Of a stretch of 64,000 bases of DNA, positions 38,337 to 48,986 are shown in pieces (within the stretch, counting starts at the first letter, position 1; every line of letters begins with the position of its first letter). Position numbers and translations under genes: made by a program. The notes under the pieces are model-generated. The model saw only the letters and a program-made list of their open reading frames with translations. It was not told where the DNA came from and searched no databases. The stretch comes from Rhynchopus sp. YZ270_cl-10 (Eukaryota > Euglenozoa > Diplonemea > Diplonemida > Diplonemidae). The stretch spans positions 1,141,001-1,205,000 of the forward strand of contig OZ037903.1 in assembly GCA_964035575.1 (NCBI GenBank). The letters run 5' to 3'.

Positions 38337-39725
38337 ATGGCAGGCGACAGCTCCGTTGTGGGTATGGGCGACATCCCAGGGGGAGCTTTGGGGGATTATT
38401 TCGGGGACGCTGCAGGGCTGCCTATGGCGGACCCATCTGAGGCTGCGTTGGATGAAGAGAAGGACGCAGTGAAGGTGTGCTATTTGACAAGCAGCCAGCA
38501 CCAAGGCGCGGTGGTACATTTCTACCAGACAGTAGAGGCGGCACAGCAAGGGATCGACAACGTGCATCGGCAAAGACGTACCTTTGGGTTGGTGGACCCG
38601 TATGATTACAGTGCGGACATCCACGTAGGGGTGACGCGGTGCGTGATGGTGTCGAAGATCGAAGAAATCACACTGCCCCCATCAGAAATGCGAGTCCTTC
38701 TCGGTCCTTTCACAGAGTTTGATGTGTTGTGCCAGGGGTCCAGTATGTTAGATTTCATTAGAACGATTGGTGCGTTGTATTCCCCGCAGGCTCCGGGGAA
38801 TCCGATGATATTGTTGCAGGTGGATGACAGACAGCAGAAGTATTTTTATAATGGGAAGAACTCATCAAGCGCGACGTTGAAGTCTGTGCGGTGTAATGTG
38901 TTCAAAGGGAGGTTAGAGAGTCTGCGTCCGAAGAAGGCGAAGGTGGAGGAGGAGTTTAGGTTTCAGCAGCCCGCGCCTCCGGTAGGTGCACCGCCACCAC
39001 AGACGCAGCAGACGCATCAGGCGGCAAATCAGCAAGGCTGGGCGAAGCAGCAGGCACAGCAGCAGGACGACCTCCGCATGCAGGTCCAACACCTTCAAGA
39101 AGAGCTGCACACAAAAGGTCGTGGACACGACATAAGCGAAACAGAAATGCGGCGTGAGATAGTTGCGCTTCGCGAAGAGCTTCGCAAGGCCGCCAGCCCG
39201 CCCAGGGTGGAGCAGCCCTCTCCGCTGTTTGCGGCAAACCCACCACCACAGCAACAACAACCACACCAACAACCGCAGCAGAACGCACTCTGGGCACAGC
39301 CCCAAGCACAACCAATACAAACACAACCCCCACCCCCATCTGGGCCACCCCCAGTCTGGCTTGAACCATACAAACTCCCGCAAACCAACCGCGCGCCTCT
39401 CTTTGACAGTGGTGGTGGTGGTGGTGGTGGTGGAGGTGTGGCGAAACCCATGGACAGCGGTGGCCCGCAGTTTCTCCTAGGTGGGTCTGCGATGAACACA
39501 CCGGGGGCAGAGATGCGGCATGTGAGCCCGTTTAACCATTCGCGTGGTGGTGGTGGTGGTGTTGGCAGTGCCAGTGGTAATGCACCTCCAGGGCAGGTGC
39601 TTCAGGGGCAGTACACCGTGCAGCAGCAGCAGCAGCCGCACCCACAACAACCACAACCACAAACAGGCCCTGCACCGATCTACCCCGGAACGCCTCAAAC
39701 ACCCGGGTCAATATGGGGGTTCTAA
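38337..39725 (+). CDS. Unrecognised 462-residue protein with globular N-domain, coiled coil and Q/P/G-rich tail
   Basis: Single exon; the start ATGGCAGG follows a long C/T-rich leader in a CCTCCCATGG context. Residues 45-205 look like one folded domain, with alternating hydrophobic strands (VCYLTSS, GAVVHFYQTV, RCVMVSKIEEITL, MRVLLGPFTEFDVL, MILLQVDD). About 247-287 is a heptad-rich coiled coil (MQVQHLQEELHTK, REIVALREELRKA). The rest is low complexity: poly-Gln, PP runs, a run of nine Gly near 360 and a Gly-rich block near 405. A coiled-coil dimer with a sticky disordered tail suggests a scaffold or RNA/cytoskeleton-associated protein, but no family is recognised. Codon use matches neighbouring genes. 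Confidence 0.75.
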   Translation: MAGDSSVVGMGDIPGGALGDYFGDAAGLPMADPSEAALDEEKDAVKVCYLTSSQHQGAVVHFYQTVEAAQQGIDNVHRQRRTFGLVDPYDYSADIHVGVTRCVMVSKIEEITLPPSEMRVLLGPFTEFDVLCQGSSMLDFIRTIGALYSPQAPGNPMILLQVDDRQQKYFYNGKNSSSATLKSVRCNVFKGRLESLRPKKAKVEEEFRFQQPAPPVGAPPPQTQQTHQAANQQGWAKQQAQQQDDLRMQVQHLQEELHTKGRGHDISETEMRREIVALREELRKAASPPRVEQPSPLFAANPPPQQQQPHQQPQQNALWAQPQAQPIQTQPPPPSGPPPVWLEPYKLPQTNRAPLFDSGGGGGGGGGVAKPMDSGGPQFLLGGSAMNTPGAEMRHVSPFNHSRGGGGGVGSASGNAPPGQVLQGQYTVQQQQQPHPQQPQPQTGPAPIYPGTPQTPGSIWGF

Positions 39726-42311
39726 GTGGGGTGTGTGGGGGTATGGGTATGGGTTAATTTGTAGTTTCATTAGTAGAAAAAAAAAACGTTTTTTGGGGTG
39801 TATTTTTTAGTTTCGATTTTTCCGATGTGAATTTTTGGGCCTGCATCAAAAGAGATGTGAGGTCTTCAGTGTTCACGCTTTATTTTTTGTATCGTCCAGT
39901 TGTTGGATTTTGTGGTTTTTGTGAGTTTGATGAGAGCGAAAGGCTTTCTCTTTTTTTTTGTAAATGCGAGTCAGAGAAAATAAATGATTTTTCTTCTTCA
40001 AATGTACATCCAATAAACGAAGTTCCCCCTCCATCCCTTCCGACTCCGTGAGAGCATGCACATACGAAAAAATTGACAGTAGAGATTTCACAACTGTGGC
40101 AACACAACCGAGTCAACTACACTACTCCAATAATTTACAGGGTATTAGGGTGGTTAAAAAAACTGGTTTTCAAAAAAAAAAAAAAAAAACAGAGAAATCC
40201 GGAGGGGAAAAAAAAACCGACACTTTTCACCAGGCCTTTCTGTAAATGTCGTCCCCAGATTAGGGCGGACTCGAATTTTTCCCCCGCATTTTCCCCCCGT
40301 CTGGTAGAACCGTGGTTGAACCACGGGAATGCCTTTGGGAAATGGCTGTTCCTTGATTTTTTTTTTTGCCTGCGGCGCCATTTTTCATTGTTTGCTCTGC
40401 AAAAAAGGGTTCGTTGAGTGGCTCTGTGGTGTAAAAAGCTAGATTTTTACACCGTACCCTCAAAAATTTTCGCCTGCGGCGCCATGTTATGTTTTTTTTT
40501 TGCTCCGCAAAAAAAAGAAAACATAGTCCCTCTGTTCCCAATGTCTACCTTGGGTCAGCAGCGCCGAATAATATTTTCAGAGATTTATACACCATAGTAG
40601 AACTGAGGGTGAACCTCAGTTTTGAAAAAAAAAAAAAACTTTTGCAGATTTGGAGAAAAAGTTTTTTGCGTTTTTTTGGGGAACTGGGTTGCTGACCGCA
40701 CCATGAAATCCCGTACCACACAGGCTGTACCCAATTTTTTTTGCCTGCGGCGCCATTTTTCCTTTTTTGCTCCGCAAAAAAGGGTTCGTTGAGTGACTCT
40801 GTCGTGTAAAAGGCTAGATTTTTACACCGTACCCCAATTTTTTTTCGCCTGCGGCGCCATTTTATATTATTTTCTTTTTGCTCCGCAAAAAGAAATAGAG
40901 CCACGTCCTGATATGGATGTGGAAAATTGCATCCGGGTGCCCTTTGTGGCACTCCTCCTGAAGGGGTGAAAGGTGCTGGGAATGCTACCCTGGGTGCTGA
41001 AGTCAGGCACGGTACATGTGTGGAGGGACCTGCAGGAGCCCTAGCCAGTGAAGCCATAAGGCCCTAGGAAACTAGCCGGTGGCCGGGAACCCTCCCTGGG
41101 CAGTACAAAGATGATACTTCAATCTTAAGTTCATTTCTTCCAAAAAAAGCCCCTCCGTGCCTCCAGCCCCCTCAGGAACAGCAACCTCACTTTTTTTGCA
41201 CTTTTGGTAAGGAAAAAAATCGTATATAATAGCCTGAATATTTTGAGCAAAAAACAAGCTGACCTCCCCAATCTTGAAATCTGGATTCCTGGATAAGACA
41301 CTGACCCCACCCCCGAAAAACCCGAAAAAAGGTGACTGTGTCCGTCAACGGTGGAGGTTTTCGCCGGAAACACTAGTTTTCGCCACCCAGGAGAGAAAAC
41401 CAGAAAAACCAGTTTTTTCCGGAATTTTGGATTTTCACCCTAATACCCTGATAATTTATCAAAAAAAAACATAAAAACAAACTCTCTACCCTCCGTGGTA
41501 CAAAAAGCTTCCCTAGATAGAACAAAAAACCCTCCCACCCAACGATTTTCCCTTTTTTACTTTTCTGTATATTTTTCGTTCAAAAAAAAAAAGCACAGTG
41601 AAAAAACAAAGCACCCCCACCTTTTCTCTACCTCATCATGGCACACCCCCCCTTTTTTGTGCTCTACATTCTTTCGGTACATTCTTCACCGCTCGCAGCA
41701 CACCATTCTCACGTTTGCCCCCACTGGTGGGGCGATGGGGATAGATGGTGCTCGCCGTGTTGGCCTTCGTCTTTGCAGATGATTGAGAGCAGGTCTTGAA
41801 GACACGGCTCCTTGCATGCCTCCCCCCCTTGTACAATAAGTGGTGTTTTATTGTCGGGGACGTGTCGAGCAGTATGGCGTGCTCAACATTGGGCAGTCTC
41901 AGCAATGGTTCTCAGCTGACTGAAGTAGTCCCAATAGTGAGCGTGGGTCGTTCTTCCCTTCCCCAGTAGAAGATGGCATTAACATTCCCTGGTCAGTTTC
42001 TCACTGTTCTCGCTTGTGTTTTGTTCAGCGGTATTGGATTGTTTCTTCAGCAATCTCTGCAATCGTGCGTTGTGATATAGGTGAGTCTATAAACCAGTCA
42101 TCTAAATCAGTTCGTAAAAATTCCACAGCAAACCCAGCAGGTGCTCATGACACTGAAGGGTCTGTATTTTTTTTTTTTTTTTTGCAGCCCCACCTGCCTC
42201 ATTTTTAATACATCTTATTAAACCCCCCCTCTCCTACACCAACAGGAAGAACACCACCACCTTTCCTCGCAAGGGGTGTGTGTTGTTGTGGGCAAAATTG
42301 AGTATTTTGCG
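39726..42311. other. Spacer dominated by a hAT-like element
   Basis: It contains the transposon at 40138-41450. The rest (41459-42311) has no recognised gene or repeat beyond a T-run and CAG at about 42168-42186 and a C/T-rich leader ending in CAG at 42245. Confidence 0.55.
40138..41450. mobile_element. 1.3-kb non-autonomous hAT-like transposon with 8-bp TSD
   Basis: Ends CAGGGTATTAGGGTG and exact complement, then ACTGGTTTT on both arms. Both flanks are ATAATTTA (40130-40137, 41451-41458), a perfect 8-bp duplication. The interior has no transposase. It contains four TGCCTGCGGCGCCAT-type units (about 40368, 40471, 40741 and 40847), each paired with TTTTGCTCCGCAAAA-type hairpins. The stretches 40350-40500 and 40680-40890 are two tandem versions of one module. 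Confidence 0.88.
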
Positions 42312-45300
42312 ATGAACGGCGAAGAACGACCACCCACCCCCCCGACGCCCGGGGGAGCACACAGCAGAGAGCTGCTCAGAGCGCTGACCGACGATGAGAT
42401 CCGCGAGTATGAGATGCGGGTCACAAACGTGCTGGCGGGGCACCCGAAGAAGGTGATGTGTTGTTGCACGGCTGCGTTTTTTGTGTTTGCGTTTCTGTCG
42501 TTTGGGGTGATCGGGTTTGAGCTCAGCGACGCTTCCTTTGAGGATAAGCACGACATCCGTACGGAACGCAACGAGGCTGCCCTCAACGTGCGTGACCTCA
42601 TTGACGCACAGCCCACCGGGAACGCAAGCGACCTTAACGCAAAAGGTCCGCGCGACCTGCTTCGCTCCGTCCCGCTGTCCTCCTTCCGCATAGTCTACGA
42701 CGGCGAAGGCGACAACGTGCTCACCCTCAAGCACGTCAAATTCATCAAAGAAACCGAAGACCTCGTCCTCGCCCACAAAGAGTACAAAGACTTCTGCCTC
42801 CTCGACCGCTACTCCCAAGGGGAGGAGGTGCCCGTCGTGCGTGAAGGCTGGACCTTCGCCTCCGCTGCGCGTCCCATGGCAGGAGGTGTGCAGGCAACGT
42901 GTCGTGCTCCGGAGCTGTCGTTCTCGCATTTGATGTACAACTACCGTCTTGCGCGTCTGCAGGGCACCAACTGGGTGGAGTGCAATGTGGACACGGAGTT
43001 TGCCGCCTGCGTGCAGGATGCGCTCCCCGTTAGCATCTTGGAGCTGGCAGACGGCAGGACCGAGGCAGAACGGCGTGCCGACTTCGTCTCTGGTGGCATC
43101 GAACCAACACAGAACCAAATCGAGGCCTTCGCCCAAGCTGCCTACCGTCTCGCTCAAGAGCGCCACCCCCTCTACGGGCACCTCACCTACTTCTTCGACA
43201 AAGACTTCGGTGTTGCCACAGACGACACGCGGTTCCACTCGACGCACATCAGGTCGCAGCTGCTCATGGGTGGCCCTGCGCCCTCGGTGGACCCAGAAGA
43301 CATGGGTTCGCCGTGCCATGAGCGGTTGACTGCGAATGACTGCAACAACGACTGGTGTGAGTGGGTCGACTGGGCTGGGCCCAACCGCGACATGCAGGGG
43401 TGCATGACAAAGCAGTACTACGAAGTAAGCAGCGATGAAGAGGCCTCCATCAACGAGGACCAGCAGAAGGACGTGGCAAAATGGTTCGCGACACCCATCA
43501 CAGACGACTTTGACGACCTGGACGGCCCCGTGGACGTGCTGTACATTGCAGACGGCACGCTCTTCACGAAGTTCCAGGACATCCTCCTGCGTGACTCGAT
43601 GCTTGCGATGGTGGCGTTCTTCTTTGTGTACCTGTACCTGCAGATCCACACAGGGTCCTTCATGCTTGCAAGTCTTGGAATGTTCCAGGTGATCATGCCC
43701 TTCCCCATGGCATACTTCGTGTATTACTCGATCTTCGGGATCAAGAACTTCTACGGTCTCAGCACTCTGACGCTCTTCATCGTGCTCGGCATTGGTGCGG
43801 ACGACATCTTCGTCTTCATGGACGCCTGGGTGCAGGCGAACGAGCGTCCCAGGAACGACACCTGCACGTACCTGAGGGGGCGCTTCACGCACGCATGGAA
43901 GATCAGCGGGATGGCGATGGCGATCACGTCTGTGACGACGATGAGCGCCTTCATTGCGACGATGTCGACGCCGCTGGATGAGGTTGCCTTCTTTGGTGCG
44001 TTCGCTGCGCTTCTTGTCTTCTTTGACTACATGCTGGTGATGACGTTCTTTGCGTGCTCTGTGGTCGTGTACCACAAGCACTCCGAGTACAGTCTTGGGT
44101 GCTGCTGCTGCGGAACTACGATGTGCGGGGCATGGTTCAACTGCTGTTCGTGCTTCACAACAGTGGTGGACAGTGAGGACCTGTCGCCGAAGTGCATGCA
44201 GACGAAGTTGACCGAGCCGAAGACGTGCGATACCATTGAGCAGGCACGAGCAGTGTTGGGACCACTTCTCGACTTCACACACGACCCTGTCGCGAAGGAA
44301 GGCCCACGCAGCCCACACGCGGACGACCAGCACCACCAGCTCTCGGGCGACCCTGAGTACAAGAAGCGCAAGATTGCGGGCTATGTGCTGAGCGTCCTGG
44401 GGTTCGTCTTCTACCTCGCAGGCTTCCTGCTGCTGAAGCAGATGCGCACGACGGAGCAGAGCTCGTACATGACGGCCATCCTCGTCATGGTCGTGGGTCT
44501 GCTGCTCTTCTGTGCCGCCATGAACGCCTTCCGTGCTTCCAAGGACAGAATGAAGGAGATGGGCATTGACACCTCTGGGAAGAACATGTTCGTCACGAAG
44601 ATTGCGCCCTTTGTGTCCGGCAAGTCGGGTATCGGTGCGAAGCCTGGTGTGCGCTTCATTCCTGCGATCTTGATGGTGCTTCTGTGGACCTTCCTTGTGT
44701 ACCGGGCGTCGGAGCTGACACCCACTACTAAGTCAGACCAGTACCTGCCGGACTGGCATCCGATTCAGCGTCTGTTCAACTCACTGTCGAACGACTTCCC
44801 AAGCAGTGCGCGTGTCATGGTGCAGGAAGTTTCTGTTGTGATTGGTGTGGACGCTGACGATCCGTTGGACAGGTCTGACTGGGACAGGTGGAACAAGACC
44901 TCCCGCGGGACAGCCATTCTGTACGACTCGAGCACCAAGCTTGCGGACTATTCGTCAGTTGCGTTCCAGACGTTTGTTCTGAAGCTCTGCGACGAGGTGC
45001 TGGCACAGACGCTCTCGGGGAAGACGGTCCTGCAGCGCACAGACGTGCTCAGCCCACCCACACTTGAGCAGAACTGCTTCATGCGCGGCTTTGCTCAGCA
45101 CATCACCGCACAGAACAAGGACTTCCCCGTCCCCCCCGTCACGTACCTGCAGGAGCTCTGGAGCTACACACGCCTGCAGGAGTCCCACGTCGATGACGGC
45201 GGCTACCTGCACCCTTCTGCGGTGCACTCTGACAAGGTGCTCTTCTCCTTCGATGACCCTGCACAGCCGCCGACGGGCATCGACGGGTACATCCTGACGT

Positions 45301-46334
45301 TCAACACGACGCTGAAGGAGCACGGCAACAGCAACTCTCTTCTGAAGGACTGGTACCGTGAGTGGCGCGACTTCATCGAAGACATTGAGGACGGCAAAGA
45401 GGATTGGGTGAACGCGATCTACACCGACGGCTTTCCGCTTAAGGGACAGATCATGCAGTGCAGCGACATCTGGGTGTGGATGCACACACAGGACGTGCTG
45501 GTGCGCGGGGCCATCCAGGGCACGGTGATGTCTCTCTTCCTTGCTGCGGTGGTTGTCTTCATTGGGACCATGAATGCGTGGATCGCGGTCCTCGTTTTGG
45601 TCGAGCTTATTGGTGTTGTAGGCTATGTCCTTGGGCTGATCCAGCTTATTGGGTGGGAGCTTGGCACCATCGAGAGTGTTGCGGTGACAATCCTTGTCGG
45701 GCTCTCTGTGGACTACGTGGTGCATCTTGCAGTGCACTACACACACTGCCATGTTGAGGAGGGTCGCGATGCATATGGCGTACAGGAGAGGCAGAACCGC
45801 GTCTTCATCACTGCAGTCGAGATGGGCCCCACGGTGCTCGGTGGCGCCGCGACCTCTGCCGGAACTGCTCTGGTCCTGCTGCTCACATGGGTGCAGTTTT
45901 TCTACAAATTCGGCATCTGCTTCCTCTTCACGATCCTCTTCTCATACATTTGGTCAATGTTTTTCTTCCTCCCGCTTATGAGTCTGGTGGGACCGCAGGG
46001 GGATTTTGCGAGCATCAGACCCTGGTTGGTGAGGTGTTTCCCGAACACCTTCTCCAAGGGGTCGCGCGTTGGGTCGTTGGCAGATCAGCAGGAGATGGAC
46101 GCAAAGGCGCTGCCAGAACGTTCGCAGAACCCGTTGCCTCCGCTTGGCACTGCGCTGGGTGGGGTAGGAGCACCGGGGCAACCAATCCACGACCTTGGAG
46201 GAATGCCAAAGTACACCCCACCCCATTCACACTTCCCGCAAGATGGCCACACAGCCACCTTCCAGAACAACACCGCGCCGCCCCCGGTACGTGGTGCATA
46301 CGCTAGTGAGCAGCATATGTCGGGTATGCTGTGA
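42312..46334 (+). CDS. Dispatched/Patched-like RND transporter, paralogue 1
   Basis: Single exon, 1,340 residues from MNGEERPPTPP; an in-frame ATG 36 bp upstream is less likely because paralogue 2 starts at the equivalent place. TM1 is about 47-68. A Cys-containing ectodomain follows to about 425, then a sterol-sensing-type domain at 427-590 with GIGADDIFVFMDAW (GxxxD, 493-497). Two extra helices (about 687-710, 718-738) precede the TM7 equivalent (782-800). The second ectodomain runs to 1,070, and the last five helices (1070-1227) carry GLSVDYVVH (GxxxD, 1130-1134). These paired GxxxD motifs are those of Patched, Dispatched and NPC1 pumps that use a cation gradient to move sterols or lipidated cargo. 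The motif GADDIFVF is closest to Dispatched. The tail is Pro-rich and disordered. No hedgehog is implied; protist members probably move sterols or lipids. Confidence 0.9.
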   Translation: MNGEERPPTPPTPGGAHSRELLRALTDDEIREYEMRVTNVLAGHPKKVMCCCTAAFFVFAFLSFGVIGFELSDASFEDKHDIRTERNEAALNVRDLIDAQPTGNASDLNAKGPRDLLRSVPLSSFRIVYDGEGDNVLTLKHVKFIKETEDLVLAHKEYKDFCLLDRYSQGEEVPVVREGWTFASAARPMAGGVQATCRAPELSFSHLMYNYRLARLQGTNWVECNVDTEFAACVQDALPVSILELADGRTEAERRADFVSGGIEPTQNQIEAFAQAAYRLAQERHPLYGHLTYFFDKDFGVATDDTRFHSTHIRSQLLMGGPAPSVDPEDMGSPCHERLTANDCNNDWCEWVDWAGPNRDMQGCMTKQYYEVSSDEEASINEDQQKDVAKWFATPITDDFDDLDGPVDVLYIADGTLFTKFQDILLRDSMLAMVAFFFVYLYLQIHTGSFMLASLGMFQVIMPFPMAYFVYYSIFGIKNFYGLSTLTLFIVLGIGADDIFVFMDAWVQANERPRNDTCTYLRGRFTHAWKISGMAMAITSVTTMSAFIATMSTPLDEVAFFGAFAALLVFFDYMLVMTFFACSVVVYHKHSEYSLGCCCCGTTMCGAWFNCCSCFTTVVDSEDLSPKCMQTKLTEPKTCDTIEQARAVLGPLLDFTHDPVAKEGPRSPHADDQHHQLSGDPEYKKRKIAGYVLSVLGFVFYLAGFLLLKQMRTTEQSSYMTAILVMVVGLLLFCAAMNAFRASKDRMKEMGIDTSGKNMFVTKIAPFVSGKSGIGAKPGVRFIPAILMVLLWTFLVYRASELTPTTKSDQYLPDWHPIQRLFNSLSNDFPSSARVMVQEVSVVIGVDADDPLDRSDWDRWNKTSRGTAILYDSSTKLADYSSVAFQTFVLKLCDEVLAQTLSGKTVLQRTDVLSPPTLEQNCFMRGFAQHITAQNKDFPVPPVTYLQELWSYTRLQESHVDDGGYLHPSAVHSDKVLFSFDDPAQPPTGIDGYILTFNTTLKEHGNSNSLLKDWYREWRDFIEDIEDGKEDWVNAIYTDGFPLKGQIMQCSDIWVWMHTQDVLVRGAIQGTVMSLFLAAVVVFIGTMNAWIAVLVLVELIGVVGYVLGLIQLIGWELGTIESVAVTILVGLSVDYVVHLAVHYTHCHVEEGRDAYGVQERQNRVFITAVEMGPTVLGGAATSAGTALVLLLTWVQFFYKFGICFLFTILFSYIWSMFFFLPLMSLVGPQGDFASIRPWLVRCFPNTFSKGSRVGSLADQQEMDAKALPERSQNPLPPLGTALGGVGAPGQPIHDLGGMPKYTPPHSHFPQDGHTATFQNNTAPPPVRGAYASEQHMSGML

Positions 46335-47349
46335 TCGGGTGGAAAAGAAAAAAATGAAATTGCATAGAAAGAGGGGAGGTAGTGTACTTTAAAAGGTGAG
46401 GCTTAAAGTTCATCTTTTCACATCTTTTGTTTTTGAAAATTCCCCCCCTTTTTTTGTCCCATTTATTTACCTTTTTAGAGGGAAAGCAAGAAAAACAAAG
46501 TAGCAAAAAAAGAAAAAAAGAAAACGTAAACTTGAGGCGCATTCATATTTTCAGCCCTTTTCTTTATATTTTTGAGAGATAACTACGCACGAGAGACTCA
46601 GGCTCATCTTACACTCTTTTAAGGTGGCCAAATGACAGAGATGCTGCGGTTCGTCTTATCAAAAAAAATCTCTTTTTTTAATGGTGATACTAAGCACGAG
46701 AGACTTGGGATCATCATAAAAGCCATTTTTTTTTTTTGAGTGGTGTGAAGCCCTCAAACACCCCCCGTCTGTTGGTTTTCTGATTGTTTCACAGCAAGAC
46801 CCATCCCATACCCCACACCCATACCCATCTCCCACACACCCCACTGCCATGTTCAGTTTGGTTTTGTTGTGGCTACTCTTGGAACCCGTCCCTGGTTCAT
46901 TATGTTTCGAACCAGCGAGGCAAATATCCATGCATACACAGACAAACCCTCGATCAGAAGAACGCAGTGAATCTCTCTGTTTTTTTTTTTTTTGTTTTGT
47001 TTTCGGAGTGGTTCACACCCCCTCTGCTGTTCTAAGAATGGCAGGGGAGGTGCACCACTCCAAACGAGGCACTCCCAGCAGAAAGGTACTCCCAAAAAGA
47101 GGAAGAAAAGATGCAATGGAGGAGACACAAATGCATCTTTCAAAAAAAAAAATTTTTTTTTTTGTTCAGTTCTTTTGCATGATTTTTTGGGGGGGGGCAG
47201 GGGAATGCACCCTGTAGATATGTGCATACGTTACCCACGCAGACCTTTTTCAGCAGGCGAACTTGACACGGACGTCAACCAATTGTTGAAAAGGGGGAAA
47301 TGCTGCGGCCATGAGTGTGTGCGCGCTTTGTATGGGCGTTTTTCTCCCT

Positions 47350-47418
47350 ACATGGTGCGCTAGTTACGACCTTAACAAGTGGATTCACTTGTTGAGGCCT
47401 TAACTAGTGCACCGTGTA
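47350..47418. repeat. 69-bp hairpin with 32-bp arms
   Basis: ACATGGTGCGCTAGTTA, then CCTTAACAAGTG, faces a near-complement across a 4-5 base loop. It could be a minimal MITE or a structured RNA; no second copy was seen here. Confidence 0.65.
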
Positions 47419-47493
47419 GTGCTCTGTTCGAGGGTTTAACAACCCATCGATAAGAAGAAGTGCTTCGTTGGAAGTAACACGTGGGGTGGGTGG

Positions 47494-47520
47494 GGGTTGG
47501 GGTTGGGGTTGGGGTTGGGG
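47494..47520 (+). repeat. Interstitial TTGGGG microsatellite
   Basis: Four consecutive TTGGGG units, with G-rich imperfect flanks (GTGGGGTGGGTGGGGG upstream). The unit equals the telomeric repeat of some ciliates, but here it is short and internal. Confidence 0.8.
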
Positions 47521-48330
47521 TGGGTCTGACACTAGTCCAGAGTTCACCTGAACGGGGCGCTGATATTTCTCTATATTTTTTTTTTTTATATTTGTGATGT
47601 GTATGAGGCACGTTCAGCTCTCGTAATGTCTCTTTTTTTTTTTAATTGCTATTTCATCGTGTCTGCATCAGGTGGTTTTTATAAAGCACACCAACTCTTT
47701 TAAAATTAGGGCACTCATCTTCCATACAACTGTCACAAGATGGCGTTGGATTTCAAATCAATTTTTTTAGGTGCCTGACGAGAGTTATTTAGATAATCTT
47801 AACTCTTTTGTAAATACCCCCCCCCCCCCTCACCCCTGCACAGGGGAACAAAATGGCTGTACCCAGATACAATGGTATTGTGAGTACCAAAGCGAAGGGG
47901 CTATCATATGCCCTCTTTGCGTTGGCCCATCTTGTTTTAAAATTTTTTTGCCCCATTTTTGCCACCCTATATTGAATAGAGAGAGAGAAAGAACGAAAAG
48001 AGGAAACAAAGAAGTGAATGATTCTATAGAGCAAACTCACACAGAGTGATACCTCGAATTCCACCCCAGAACAAAACAAAACAAAATATGCACCCCTCTT
48101 TTTTTCCCCCTTTTTCTGGCACTTTCAAGCCGTTCAAAGGCAACTAATTTAGGTATTTACCGCAAAAGAAACGGAAAAAAAAATGCAGTTTTTTTCTGCA
48201 AAAAAAGGAGTTCACAATCCCACCGAGAGTTGGGTTTCCTTACACATAAATTATGGGATGGACATATTTTTTTTTTTTTTTTTTTGGCAAAAAATCACCT
48301 CTGATCTTCAACGCTATTTTTTTGTTTTGT

Positions 48331-48425
48331 GTCCACCCCCCGGTACATCCGGTCATGTACCAAGGTACACTGTCACGAGAGGGCTTTTGTATTTTCAAAG
48401 TCAACTTTTTTCTTTCAATATTTTG
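48331..48425 (+). repeat. Modular dispersed repeat, type E
   Basis: CACCCCCCGGTACATCCGGT and CATGTACC form a hairpin, followed by AAGGTACACTGTCACGAGAG, GGCTTTTGTATTTTCAAAG and TCAACTTTTTTCTTTC. Longer copies flank the CUB-like gene (60758-60890 and 63210-63330). Shorter ones are at about 2022-2070 and 14520-14590. Confidence 0.75.
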
Positions 48426-48986
48426 ATTTTGATGTGTTGGGACATATTCATCTCAAAAATTTTTTTTTCTGTGAAAAAAATCCCCTCCCATTTGAAACGT
48501 TGTCTGATCTCTATGCCCTGATCTACTATATTGCAACCGTTTTCTAAGGTAACCCTAAGCACGAGATCTTTATCTTCATCTCTCTTACCGGAACTCTCTT
48601 TGTGTATTTTGCGGGTTTGTCAGCCGAGGCGTTTAGCCCATCTTACATTCCTTTCTTGAGGCATACACGATAATATACACATTAAGATTTCCTCGAGGAT
48701 GTCTGCACGAGAGATGAGGGATATAAACGGTGAGGCATATTCATCTGTCAACTTTTTCTTCTTTTTCTATTGCGTTGTCTTCAAAAAGGTGTTGGTCACA
48801 AAAAAAAAAAAAAAAATTGTTCCCTCTCCTTATCCTAACTACTTCTAACTGCGTCTAGCCTTCATTTGTTTCCAATCAAACATTTCCCCCCCCCCATCCA
48901 AAGAGAGTTTCTTCCCCACTTGATTTTTAAATTTTTCTATGAATAAAACACCCTGGTGGAGTACACACCGAAGAAAATAAAATAAA

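Noticed and set aside
42234-44336. 700-codon minus-strand frame opposite the first Dispatched-like gene
   Set aside because: Antisense of a conserved GC-rich coding region; residues are Val/Arg/His-rich without any domain.
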